Part shown: piece after piece, positions 6,401-15,058 of the stretch | Layout of the letters: each line of letters opens with the position of its first letter | Numbering within the stretch: the stretch's first letter is position 1 | DNA from: Palsa-513 sp050010595 | GTDB lineage: Bacteria > Actinomycetota > Thermoleophilia > Solirubrobacterales > Solirubrobacteraceae | Reading direction: 5' to 3' | Length of the DNA: 64,000 bases | NCBI GenBank assembly: GCA_050010595.1 | Contig: JBEKKS010000012.1 | Span: 14,875-78,874, forward strand | The notes under the pieces: model-generated | Told to the model about the DNA's origin: nothing | Seen by the model: the letters and a program-made list of their open reading frames with translations, nothing else | Database searches by the model: none | Program-made: the position numbers and the translations under genes

Positions 6401-8785
6401 ATGTTCGTCCTCGCAACAGTCGCATACCCGTGGCTGCTCGAGCTTCTCTGCGTCGGCGCCGGGTTGCTTGTCGACCGGCTCAGCGGGCGCTTCGTCCCAG
6501 CCGTCCTGCTCCCGGCGCTCGGCGCAGCGACCCTGATCGCGCTCTCGCAGCTGACGACCTACACGCCGACCACGGCTCCGCTGACGCCGCTCTTGCTCGC
6601 GCTGGTTGGCGCGAGCGGCATCGCGCTCGAGTGGCGACGGATCTGGCGGGCTGTGCGCCGACCGGCCTCGCGTCGCTGGCAGTTGTGGCTGCCGGCGATC
6701 GTCTACTGCGTCGCGCTCGCACCGGTGCTCGCGTCCGGCGAGGTGTCGTTCTCGGCCTACAACGTCCTGACCGACTCGGCGTTTCACATGATGGGGGCCG
6801 ATTACCTGATCCGCCACGGGCAGGACTACGCGCACATCGATTTGCGCAATTCCTACGGTCAGTATCTGCACGCGTACTACGGCACCGGCTACCCGTCGGG
6901 AGTGGACACCCTTTTCGGCGGCTCCGCCTTCATCCTCGGCGTGCCGCTGATCTGGGCATTCCAGCCCTTCACGGCTTTCATCCTCGCGCTTGCTGCGGGT
7001 CCGGCGTGGTTGCTTGCGCGTCGAGCCGGTCTCAGCGGGATCTGGGCTGCGCTGGCCGGCCTGACCGCGACCGTTCCGGCACTCGTCTACGCCTACGGCC
7101 TGATCGGCTCGATCAAGGAGATCACGGGCCTGGCGCTGCTGCTGAGCCTCGGCGCGCTCGTCGTCATGCACGAGCGCTGGCTGACCGGTCCACCGCGTCG
7201 CGCGTTGCCGTTCGCGCTGATCGCTGCGGCCGGCGTCTCGGTGCTCGGGATCGGGTTCGGCGCCTGGATCCTCGCGTGCGCGGTCCCGCTCGCCGCCGTT
7301 GTCGTCTACGAGGTCGCGCAGCGTCGCCGGCGAGTCCGCGACGTTCTGCTGCTCGTGCTCGCCGGAGTCGGCGTCGCCGCGGTCGCCGCGTGGCCTACCT
7401 GGAGCCACGCGTCTGCGGCCGTTCAGAGCGCCAGCTCGATCGCGACGACTCACAGCCCCGGCAACCTGACGACTCCGCTGCAGCTCGTTCAGGTGTTCGG
7501 AACCTGGCTCAGCGGCCTCTACACCTCCTCGCCTCGAGGTACCAACGCAGTTCTCAGCTATGCGGCGATCGCAGTTACCGCGGTGCTTGCGCTGGCAGGT
7601 GCAAATCACCTGCGCCAGAACCGCGAGCACGTGCTCGGCGGTTGGATCGCAGCGCTGGTCGTACTGCTTGCGGTCGTGCTCGCCTACGCGACGACCTGGG
7701 TCGATGCGAAGACGCTGATGCTGAGCTCGCCGCTCGTGCTGCTGCTCGCCTGGAGCGGTATCGCCGTGATACTCCAAGCGGGCAACAAGCCGGTCGCCTG
7801 CGTGTTCGCCTTGTTGCTGACGGCCGGCGTCATCGCTTCAGACGTGATGCAGTACCGCGCCACGGATCTCGCTCCGCCGGCGCGCTATGCCGAGCTCGCC
7901 TCGCTTGACACGCGCTTCGCGGGGCGCGGGCCGACGCTCTTCACCGATTGGGACGAGTACGCGCTCTACGTGCTGCGCGACCTCGACGTCGGCGGCCCGA
8001 ACTTCCTCTTCCCGCCGCCGGCTCTCGCGCACCTTGCGTCCACCCACAGCGCCCCGATCAACCTCGACGGCATCGCGCCGCGCAAGCTCCTCGCCTACCC
8101 GCTGATCATCACGCGCGTCGATCCGGTTGCCAGCCGGCCCGCTGCCGCTTACCGCCTGCTCTGGCGGGGAACCTACTACGAGGTGTGGGGCCGCCAGCGG
8201 GGCGCACCGGCGGCGCTCGTGCACCTTGGGCTTTACGCTAGCCGGGGCGTGCGCTGCCGCCGTGTCGAGCCCGTCGCTGCGGTTGCGGCGCGTTACGGCG
8301 GCCACCTGGTCGTGGCGCTCGCACCGCAGATCGTCAACGTCCGGCTGAACAGTCCCTCGCCTGCGGGCTCATACGTCAACGGTCAGCTCGAGCTGACCTC
8401 CGATTCCGCCGGCGCGAGCGTGACGTTCCGGGTGCCTCGCAGCGGCGCATGGGACCTTTGGCTGCGGGGCGAGATCATGCCGACGGTCGCGGTGCGCGTT
8501 GACGGGCGCCTGGTGGGGAGGCTCGCCGACCAGCTTGCCGGCAACGACTTCAACCCCGACACGATCGGACCGCTGCGTCTGGACCTGCGGGCCGGCGGCC
8601 ATCGGCTCTCCTTCGCGGCGGCGGGCTCGAGTCTCGCTCCCGGAGCGACCGGCGATGCGAGCCTCGCGCGCGTCTTCCTCACAACTGCGGCGGGCGCTCG
8701 TCAGGAGGTGCTTCGCGCGGTCCGCGCAAGCGCCTGGCGATCCCTGTGCGGCGGTCACTTCGACTGGATCGAGGCAGTTCGCTGA
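6401..8785 (+). CDS. Large polytopic membrane protein, GT-C-like, unknown substrate
   Basis: 794 residues. The N-terminal two thirds are hydrophobic with roughly ten or more transmembrane helices starting at residue 1 (MFVLATVAYPWLLELLCVGA). The loop after helix 4 (TDSAFHMMGADYLIRHGQDY) and the later HPG-like luminal loops resemble polyprenol-dependent GT-C glycosyltransferases and related uncharacterised actinobacterial membrane proteins. The last 200 residues are soluble and beta-rich (AGSYVNGQLELTSDSAG, RVDGRLVGRLADQL), like a carbohydrate-binding or cell-surface domain. It probably acts in surface polysaccharide assembly, but no donor or acceptor can be assigned. A very long antisense frame over its 5' half is a GC-rich shadow. 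Confidence 0.7.
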   Translation: MFVLATVAYPWLLELLCVGAGLLVDRLSGRFVPAVLLPALGAATLIALSQLTTYTPTTAPLTPLLLALVGASGIALEWRRIWRAVRRPASRRWQLWLPAIVYCVALAPVLASGEVSFSAYNVLTDSAFHMMGADYLIRHGQDYAHIDLRNSYGQYLHAYYGTGYPSGVDTLFGGSAFILGVPLIWAFQPFTAFILALAAGPAWLLARRAGLSGIWAALAGLTATVPALVYAYGLIGSIKEITGLALLLSLGALVVMHERWLTGPPRRALPFALIAAAGVSVLGIGFGAWILACAVPLAAVVVYEVAQRRRRVRDVLLLVLAGVGVAAVAAWPTWSHASAAVQSASSIATTHSPGNLTTPLQLVQVFGTWLSGLYTSSPRGTNAVLSYAAIAVTAVLALAGANHLRQNREHVLGGWIAALVVLLAVVLAYATTWVDAKTLMLSSPLVLLLAWSGIAVILQAGNKPVACVFALLLTAGVIASDVMQYRATDLAPPARYAELASLDTRFAGRGPTLFTDWDEYALYVLRDLDVGGPNFLFPPPALAHLASTHSAPINLDGIAPRKLLAYPLIITRVDPVASRPAAAYRLLWRGTYYEVWGRQRGAPAALVHLGLYASRGVRCRRVEPVAAVAARYGGHLVVALAPQIVNVRLNSPSPAGSYVNGQLELTSDSAGASVTFRVPRSGAWDLWLRGEIMPTVAVRVDGRLVGRLADQLAGNDFNPDTIGPLRLDLRAGGHRLSFAAAGSSLAPGATGDASLARVFLTTAAGARQEVLRAVRASAWRSLCGGHFDWIEAVR

Positions 8786-8848
8786 GCGAAGGCTCGCTGC
8801 GCCGGGGGGCTCGCTCTCGCACCGCGGCCGACGGCATACAGTTCGCCG

Positions 8849-9784
8849 ATGCAGGAGATCAACGTCCTCGTGGCGCCGCGCGGGCTCGACTCGCCCGCGC
8901 GCACGAGACCGCCGGTGCGGGAGCCGTTGCGGATCGCCGCGCTCCAGCAGCGCTGGCACGCTGATCCCGACGAGCACCGTGAGAGCCTCGCCGCCGGGAT
9001 CCGGCTCGCCGCGCGCGAAGGAGCGCAGCTCGTCTGCCTGCAGGAGCTGACGCTGAGCCGCTACTTCGCGGTGCAGTCGGCCGGCGCGGCCGCGGTCGGA
9101 GTGGAGCCCGAAGAGGTCCCCGGCGGACCGACGTGGCGCTTCGCAAGCGAGCTAGCCCGCGAGACCGGCGTCCACGTTCACGCGTCGCTTTACGAGCGGG
9201 CCGACGCGGATGACGGCCTTGGCTTCAACACGGCGATCGTCGTGGCGCCCGACGGAGCGCTGCTGGTACGCACGCGCAAGCTCCACATCCCGGTCACCGC
9301 CGGCTACCACGAGGACCGCTACTTCCGTCCCGGACCGGCGGGCGATGACGCATTCCCGGTTGTGGCGCTCGCCGACGCGCGCCTCGGCTTCCCGACCTGC
9401 TGGGACCAGTGGTTCCCCGAGCTCGCGCGGGCCTACAGCATCGCCGGGGCTGAGGTGCTCGTCTACCCGACGGCGATCGGCTCGGAGCCCGACCACCCCG
9501 AGTTCGACACGCAACCGCTCTGGGAGCGGGTGATCGTGGGGAACGGGATCGCGAACGGCACGTTCATGGTCGCGGTCAACCGGATCGGGGAGGAGCCGCC
9601 GCTGAGCTTCTACGGCTCCTCGTTCATCTCGGACCCTTACGGGCGCAAGCTCGTCCAGGCGCCGCGCGACGAGCCGGCGCTGCTCCTCGCCGACCTCGAC
9701 CTCGACCAGCGCCGCGACTGGCTCGAGCTGTTTCCGTTCCTGACGACGCGCCGCCCCGACGTCTACCGCACGCTGACGAGTTGA
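8849..9784 (+). CDS. aguB: N-carbamoylputrescine amidase
   Basis: 311-residue nitrilase-superfamily hydrolase that converts N-carbamoylputrescine to putrescine, CO2 and ammonia in the cytoplasm. The Glu-Lys-Cys triad is visible: Glu in LVCLQELTLSRYF, Lys in LVRTRKLHIPVT and Cys in LGFPTCWDQWFPE. The TCWDQWFPE and FDTQPLWERV segments are characteristic of AguB rather than of general nitrilases. Residues 1-25 form an extra N-terminal leader before the usual beginning (LRIAALQQ), so a later start is possible. The stop overlaps the TTG start of aguA, placing both steps of the agmatine-to-putrescine route in one unit. Confidence 0.93.
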   Translation: MQEINVLVAPRGLDSPARTRPPVREPLRIAALQQRWHADPDEHRESLAAGIRLAAREGAQLVCLQELTLSRYFAVQSAGAAAVGVEPEEVPGGPTWRFASELARETGVHVHASLYERADADDGLGFNTAIVVAPDGALLVRTRKLHIPVTAGYHEDRYFRPGPAGDDAFPVVALADARLGFPTCWDQWFPELARAYSIAGAEVLVYPTAIGSEPDHPEFDTQPLWERVIVGNGIANGTFMVAVNRIGEEPPLSFYGSSFISDPYGRKLVQAPRDEPALLLADLDLDQRRDWLELFPFLTTRRPDVYRTLTS

Positions 9785-10881
9785 GCACAACGCTCGCGAG
9801 CACGCCGCGCAGCGACGGCTTTCACATGCCGGCCGAATGGCAGCCGCACGCAGGCTGCTGGATGGCCTGGCCGCAGCGGCCCGACAACTGGCGCCTGCGG
9901 GCGCAGCCGGCGCAGGCGGCCTTCGCGGCTGTTGCGAGCGCGATCGCCGAAACCGAGCCGGTCAGCGTCGCCGTCTCAGAGGACCAGTACGAGCACGCGC
10001 GGGAGCTGCTGCCGGCGGCTGTGCGGGTAGTCGAGATCGCGACCGACGACGCCTGGATGCGCGACATCGGGCCGACCTTTGTCGTCGACGAGCACGGCGA
10101 GCGACGCGGCGTCGACTGGCAGTTCAACGCCTGGGGCGGTCTCGAGGGCGGGCTCTACCACCCGTGGGATCGCGACGACCGCGCCGCGCAGAAGATCCTC
10201 GAGGTCGAGCGCGCCGAGCGCTACCGCGCCCCGCTCGTGCTCGAGGGCGGCTCGATTCACGTTGACGGCCAGGGCACCGTCCTGACGACCGAGGAGTGCC
10301 TACTGAACCCGAATCGCAACCCGACGCTCTCGCGCGAGCAGATCGAAGATGCGCTCCGCGAGTATCTCGGCGCCGAGCGCATCATCTGGCTGGGCCGCGG
10401 CGTCTGGGGCGATGAGACCGACGGGCACATCGACAACCTCGCCTGCTTCGTGGCGCCCGGAGTCGTTCTGCTCAGCTGGACCGATGACCGCTCAGATCCG
10501 CAGCACGAGATCTCGGCCGACGCGCTGCGCCGCCTCGAGGCTGCGACGGACGCGCGTGGCCGCTCGCTCGAGGTGGTGCGGATCGCTGCACCGCCGCCCG
10601 TGCTGATCAGCAAGGAGGACGCGGACGGCGTCGAGGCTGTCGCCGGGACGCTGCCACGGCGCGCCGGCGACAGGCTTGCGGCCTCCTACGTCAACTTCTA
10701 CCTGGCGAACCGCCGCGTCATCTACCCGCTGCTCGACGAGCGCACCGACGCCGGCGCGGCCGAGGTCCTGCGCTCCTGCTTCCCGGACCGTGAGCTCGTC
10801 GGCGTGGCGGCACGCGAGATCCTGCTCGGTGGCGGGAACGTCCACTGCATCACCCAGCAGGTGCCGGGCGGCGCGCGGTGA
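9781..10881 (+). CDS. aguA: Agmatine deiminase
   Basis: 366-residue guanidino-modifying enzyme (PAD superfamily) that hydrolyses agmatine to N-carbamoylputrescine and ammonia. Seen: N-terminal FHMPAEWQPHAGCWMAWPQ, substrate-binding DDAWMRDIGPTFV, EGGSIHVDGQG, catalytic His in GDETDGHIDNLACF, and the active-site Cys in the terminal GGGNVHCITQQ. Length is normal for the family. The start is a TTG at 9781 that overlaps the aguB stop (TTGA), indicating translational coupling. Together with aguB it provides putrescine from agmatine; no arginine decarboxylase lies in the window. Confidence 0.95.
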   Translation: MSTTLASTPRSDGFHMPAEWQPHAGCWMAWPQRPDNWRLRAQPAQAAFAAVASAIAETEPVSVAVSEDQYEHARELLPAAVRVVEIATDDAWMRDIGPTFVVDEHGERRGVDWQFNAWGGLEGGLYHPWDRDDRAAQKILEVERAERYRAPLVLEGGSIHVDGQGTVLTTEECLLNPNRNPTLSREQIEDALREYLGAERIIWLGRGVWGDETDGHIDNLACFVAPGVVLLSWTDDRSDPQHEISADALRRLEAATDARGRSLEVVRIAAPPPVLISKEDADGVEAVAGTLPRRAGDRLAASYVNFYLANRRVIYPLLDERTDAGAAEVLRSCFPDRELVGVAAREILLGGGNVHCITQQVPGGAR

Positions 10882-10885
10882 TGCT

Positions 10886-11098
10886 CTAAACCTGCTCCTT
10901 GGCGTGGCTGTGGATCACGCCGACGCCCTCTGCGGGATAGACGATCGACTCGTGGTCGGTCTCCCAGCGCACGCGGTAGTGCTCGTGACCGGGATCTCCC
11001 AGGACCTCCACGATCTCGCCGCGGCGTGTCGGCTTCCCGTGGGTCCCGTGCGCCTCCAGCACATCACCCGTGTGGGCGCCACTGCTGGTCGCGTTCAT
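10886..11098 (-). CDS. DUF1918 domain protein
   Basis: 70-residue protein with the compact SH3-like DUF1918 pattern: GDVLEAHGTHGKPTRRGEIVEVLG ... HYRVRWETDHESIVYP (shown in parts). The ATG at 11098 has an excellent ribosome binding site, AAGGAGG, 6 nt upstream. Small DUF1918 proteins are common in actinobacteria, often beside stress or regulatory genes; their role is unknown. It is transcribed towards aguA and stops 5 nt from its end. Confidence 0.9.
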   Translation of the reverse strand: MNATSSGAHTGDVLEAHGTHGKPTRRGEIVEVLGDPGHEHYRVRWETDHESIVYPAEGVGVIHSHAKEQV

Positions 11099-11197
11099 GA
11101 GCTGCCTCCTTCCGGCACAACTCGTTGTAAGGCGAACGGTAGCGCGACGCGAGCGTCGCCGCGACGCCCTGCGCGACGACATGTGACGATACGCGGC

Positions 11198-13936
11198 GTG
11201 ACTGCTGTGGCGCCCGAGACGGCTGTGGCTACGCGCGACTTCGTGCGCGATGAAGCACTGCTCACCGGCGTGCTCCACGACGTCGTGCGCGCCAGCTACG
11301 GCGAGGCTGCTGTAGCGCTGCTCGACGAGGCGGTCACGCTCGGGCGCGGCGTGCGCAGCGGCGATGAGGTCGCCGCCGACAAGCTCGCAGCGCTCGTCGC
11401 CGAGCTCGACATGGAGCAGGCGGAGATCCTCGTGCGTGCGCTCACGCGCTGGTTCCAGCTCGTCAACCTCGCCGAGGACAGCGAGCGCGTGCGCCGTGTG
11501 CGGAACCGCGAGCTGCGCGACGCGCCGGCGCCGCGCGAGGGCTCGATCCGCGAGGCGATCGCGGGCATTGCGCAGCGCGGCACGACCGCGGGCGAGCTGC
11601 AGGCGATGCTCGAGCATGCCGAGCTGCGGCTCGTGATGACAGCCCACCCGACCGAGGCGCGGCGGCGCACGACGATCGACAAGCTCGCGCGCGTCTTCAG
11701 CGTGCTGCGCGAGCTCGACAGCGCCGGCGCACCCGACGAGGCCGACGCGCGCCGGCGGCTGCTCGCGACGGTCCAGGAGCTCTGGGGCTCGGATGAGATC
11801 CGGGCGATCTCGCTCACCGTGCTCGACGAGGTGCGTGGTGGTCTGATCCATCTTGGGAACACGATCGCCGAGACGGTGCCGCGCATCTACCGCGACCTCG
11901 AGGAGGCACTCGAGGAGTACTACCCCGGCGAGCGCTTCGAGGTGCCGCCGCTACTGAGCTTCGGCTCGTGGATCGGCGGCGATCGCGACGGCAATCCGAA
12001 CGTCACGCCCGAGACGACGGTCCAGGCGCTGGCGCTGATGCGCGAACAGTGCCTGCGCTTCCTCGAGGGTCGCGTCGAGCTGCTCGCCGGACGCCTTTCG
12101 CTGTCGGATCGCGTCGGCGGCGCGGCGCCGGCGATCGAGCCGATCCTTGCCGCCGGCACCGAGCAGTTCCCGCTGCTCGCCGAGCAACTCGCCGCCGTCA
12201 ACCCAGAGGAGCCCTACCGGCGCGCGCTGACGTTCATGCGCGAGCGACTGCGGGCCACGCTCGCCGATGCGGACGGGGCCTACGGCGAGCCGGCCGACCT
12301 GCTCGCCGACCTGCGACTCGTCGAGCGTTCGCTGCTTGACGGGGCGGGCGCATTCACGGCTGCCGGCGACCTGCGCGACGTGATCCGCCAGGTCGAGGTG
12401 TTCGGTTTCCACTTCGCGCGCCTTGACGTCCGCGAGCACGCGAGCGCGCACCGCAAGGCGCTCGCGGAGATCTACGCGGCGCTCGGGATCAGCCCGGAGT
12501 ACGAGACGCTCGACGAGGAGGACCGGGTCGCGATGCTGACGCGCGACATCGCCGATCACCGTCCGCTGATACCGGCCGACATCGCCGGCTTCTCACCCGA
12601 TACGCGCAAGACCGTCGAGACCTTCCGGATGCTGCGCAAGGTGCTCTCGGGCGCCCATCGCGGCGCGGTCGAGACCTACGTCGTCTCAGGCACCGAAAGT
12701 GGCGCCGACATGCTCGAGGTCCTGCTGCTGATGAAGGAGGCGAGCCTCGCAAAGCCCGGCGGTCGTGCAGCCTGGTTGCGGATCGCGCCGCTGTTCGAGG
12801 CGGGGGCGACGCTCGCGGGTGCCGCGGCGACGATGGACAAGCTCCTGCGCGAGCCGATCTACCGCGCCGCGCTGCGGGCGGTCGGCGATGAGCAGGAGGT
12901 GATGATCGGCTACTCCGACTCCAACAAGGACGTCGGCTACGTCGCCTCCGGCTGGGCCGCTTACAAGGCGCAGGTTCAGCTCGCCGAGACGATCGGCGAG
13001 CACGGCGCGAGCTGGGTCTTCTTCCACGGCCGTGGTGGTGCGATCGGTCGTGGCGGTGGCCCGACGAACGGTGCGATCCTCGCGCTGCCGCCGGGGACGG
13101 TCAACGCGCGACTGAAGATGACCGAGCAGGGCGAGGTGCTGAGTGCGAAGTACTCGGTGCGCGAGATCGCCCACCGCGAGCTCGAGCTCGCCGCGAGCGC
13201 GACGCTGACGACCGGAATCTCCGACGCCAGCAACCGCAACCCTCTCTTCGAGCAGGTGCTCGAGGAGATGGCGGAGGTCTCGGAACGCCACTACCGCTCG
13301 ATCGTCCACGACGATCCGGAGTTCGTGCGCTTCTTCTCGGCGGTCACGCCGATCGAGGAGATCTCGCGCCTGCGGCTCGGCTCGCGGCCGGCGCGCCGTG
13401 GCGGCGGCCGTGGCATCAACGATCTCCGCGCGATCCCGTGGGTCTTCTCCTGGACGCAGGCGCGGATCGTGCTGCCCGCATGGCTCGGGCTCGGCGTCGC
13501 GCTCGAGGACGCGCATGAGCGTCACGGGCTCGAGCTGCTGCGCGAGATGACGGCGAGCTGGCCGTTCTTCGCGGCGCTGCTCGCAAATGCCGAGATGGCG
13601 CTTGCGAAGGCCGACTTCGTGATCGGTAGCCACTACGTGAAGCTGTGGCAGAACGACGCGGAGCGCGAGCGCATCTGGGGCCTCTTGACAGCGGAGTTCG
13701 AGCGCGCGACGAGCGAGCTGCGCGCGATCCGCGGCACTCAGCGCCTGCTCGACGGCGAGCGCGTGCTCCAGGCGTCGATCGACCGCCGCAACCCGTTCGT
13801 CGACCCGCTGTCGTTCGTTCAGATCGAGCTGCTCTCGCGCCTGCGCCGCGACGGCGAGAGCGACACGGAGCGACTCGGCCGCGTCAGCCTGCTCACGATC
13901 AACGGGATCGCAAGCGGGCTACGCAACACCGGGTAG
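11198..13936 (+). CDS. ppc: Phosphoenolpyruvate carboxylase
   Basis: 912-residue enzyme that carboxylates PEP to oxaloacetate with bicarbonate, an anaplerotic reaction. Seen: VMTAHPTEARRRTT with the catalytic His near residue 150, SWIGGDRDGNPNVTPE, FHFARLDVREHA, GYSDSNKDVGYVAS, the FFHGRGGAIGRGGGP loop, and the conserved C-terminal end GLRNTG needed for activity. Length is normal. The GTG at 11198 is chosen (VTAVAPETAVATRDF); a GTG at 11183 is possible and neither has a strong ribosome binding site. The open frame reaches far upstream through aguA but without conserved sequence. Its last 18 bp overlap the convergent amidohydrolase gene. Confidence 0.96.
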   Translation: MTAVAPETAVATRDFVRDEALLTGVLHDVVRASYGEAAVALLDEAVTLGRGVRSGDEVAADKLAALVAELDMEQAEILVRALTRWFQLVNLAEDSERVRRVRNRELRDAPAPREGSIREAIAGIAQRGTTAGELQAMLEHAELRLVMTAHPTEARRRTTIDKLARVFSVLRELDSAGAPDEADARRRLLATVQELWGSDEIRAISLTVLDEVRGGLIHLGNTIAETVPRIYRDLEEALEEYYPGERFEVPPLLSFGSWIGGDRDGNPNVTPETTVQALALMREQCLRFLEGRVELLAGRLSLSDRVGGAAPAIEPILAAGTEQFPLLAEQLAAVNPEEPYRRALTFMRERLRATLADADGAYGEPADLLADLRLVERSLLDGAGAFTAAGDLRDVIRQVEVFGFHFARLDVREHASAHRKALAEIYAALGISPEYETLDEEDRVAMLTRDIADHRPLIPADIAGFSPDTRKTVETFRMLRKVLSGAHRGAVETYVVSGTESGADMLEVLLLMKEASLAKPGGRAAWLRIAPLFEAGATLAGAAATMDKLLREPIYRAALRAVGDEQEVMIGYSDSNKDVGYVASGWAAYKAQVQLAETIGEHGASWVFFHGRGGAIGRGGGPTNGAILALPPGTVNARLKMTEQGEVLSAKYSVREIAHRELELAASATLTTGISDASNRNPLFEQVLEEMAEVSERHYRSIVHDDPEFVRFFSAVTPIEEISRLRLGSRPARRGGGRGINDLRAIPWVFSWTQARIVLPAWLGLGVALEDAHERHGLELLREMTASWPFFAALLANAEMALAKADFVIGSHYVKLWQNDAERERIWGLLTAEFERATSELRAIRGTQRLLDGERVLQASIDRRNPFVDPLSFVQIELLSRLRRDGESDTERLGRVSLLTINGIASGLRNTG

Positions 13937-15058
13937 CGGCACCTCCGGCGTGCGCGCGAGGCAGAGCGCGCCGATCACGAACTGGATCGAGGGCGGGAAG
14001 CGACGGTTCGGTGGCGGCGGCCCCTTGTGGCGCTCGGCCAGCGCCAGCAGGCGGACGAGCTCGGCGGCGACAGCTGGGTGCGCGCCATCCTGGTCACAGG
14101 CGAGGGCCGCGAGCGCGAGCTGCTCGCTCGGGTCACCGCCGGCCCTGGCAAAGCCGATCGCCGTCAACAGGTGCGAGGAGACGCGCTCGAGCGACGGGTC
14201 AAGCGGCAGGGTCTGCGGCCCCGGTGGCGGGCCGACGTCGGCGGCGGCCTCGCCCGCAAGCACGCGCTCGATCTGCCCGCCCGCGATCGAGACGAGGGCA
14301 TCGCGCTCGAGGCCTGCCGCCAGAGCGCAGCGCATCTGGATCGCAGCCGAGCTGACAGGGTGACCGTAGGGCGAGTCGCTCGCCCAAACGATCTGGCCGG
14401 GCGCGACGAGGCAGAAGAGCGCGTTGAGGTCCGCCGGATTCCACCACGACGTGTCGATCAGCACGTTCGGATGCTCCGGCAGGACGTGCCATAGCCATGC
14501 GAGGTCGCTGACCGCCGCATGCGCGAGGATCAGATGCGCGTCGGGGTGAGCGGTCGCGAGCGCGAGTGCGTCGTGGCCGAGCGCCGGGATGCCGCGACCC
14601 GCATGGATCAGCACCGGTACGTGGTGGCGGCCGGCGAGCGCGACGAGCTGCTCGACTGCAGGATGGTCCATCGCAAAGGCCTCGGCGCGCGGATGGAGCT
14701 TGATCCCACGCGCGCCGGCCGCCAGGCAGCGGCGGGCCTCGGCGAGCGCTCCGTCGTGCGGGTTGACGCGGCAGAACGCGACGAGGCGCCCCCCGGATGC
14801 GGCTGCCGCCGCGATCGCCTCGTCGTTTGCCGCGCCGTAGCCGTCCGGCTCGTGCATCGGAAAGCAGACTGCCCGCGCGCCGGCGCCCTCGATCGTGGCG
14901 AGCAGCTCCGCCGGCTCCTGCTTGAAGCCATCGGGATCGTTGCGCCCGATGTGGGTGTGCGCATCGAAGAACACGAGTGGCCCGACCTGCTGTGCGATCG
15001 CATCGAGCCAGCCGCGCGCGATCGGCTCGAACGGCTCGATGCCGCCCGGCTCAGGCAC
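13919..15058 (-). CDS. Amidohydrolase-2 family (TIM-barrel metal-dependent hydrolase)
   Basis: 379 residues, GTG start at 15058 overlapping the malY-like stop by 8 nt. Motifs of the amidohydrolase_2 family: the opening metal site VFFDAHTHIGRND, Lys/His site GARGIKLHPRAEAF, HVPVLIHAGRG, LILAHAAVSDL, and the late Asp site IVWASDSPYGHP. A C-terminal extension of about 100 residues follows the barrel. The family includes decarboxylases and lactonases; substrate is unknown. It is the last gene of a minus-strand unit with a MalY-like lyase and a molybdoenzyme, and overlaps the 3' end of ppc. Confidence 0.85.
   Translation of the reverse strand: MPEPGGIEPFEPIARGWLDAIAQQVGPLVFFDAHTHIGRNDPDGFKQEPAELLATIEGAGARAVCFPMHEPDGYGAANDEAIAAAAASGGRLVAFCRVNPHDGALAEARRCLAAGARGIKLHPRAEAFAMDHPAVEQLVALAGRHHVPVLIHAGRGIPALGHDALALATAHPDAHLILAHAAVSDLAWLWHVLPEHPNVLIDTSWWNPADLNALFCLVAPGQIVWASDSPYGHPVSSAAIQMRCALAAGLERDALVSIAGGQIERVLAGEAAADVGPPPGPQTLPLDPSLERVSSHLLTAIGFARAGGDPSEQLALAALACDQDGAHPAVAAELVRLLALAERHKGPPPPNRRFPPSIQFVIGALCLARTPEVPLPGVA

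Noticed and set aside
6185..7777. Long minus-strand open frame opposite the 5' half of the polytopic membrane protein
   Set aside because: It is Arg/Asp/Gln-rich without domains and mirrors the codon periodicity of the well-supported plus-strand gene; a GC-rich antisense shadow.
8786..8800. AGCGA-AGGC-TCGCT as a terminator after the polytopic protein
   Set aside because: Only a 5-bp stem with no T-run; expected by chance in this base composition.
10676..11197. Upstream extension of the ppc frame through the 3' end of aguA
   Set aside because: No conserved sequence before VTAVAPETAV and it would overlap the DUF1918 gene and aguA entirely.
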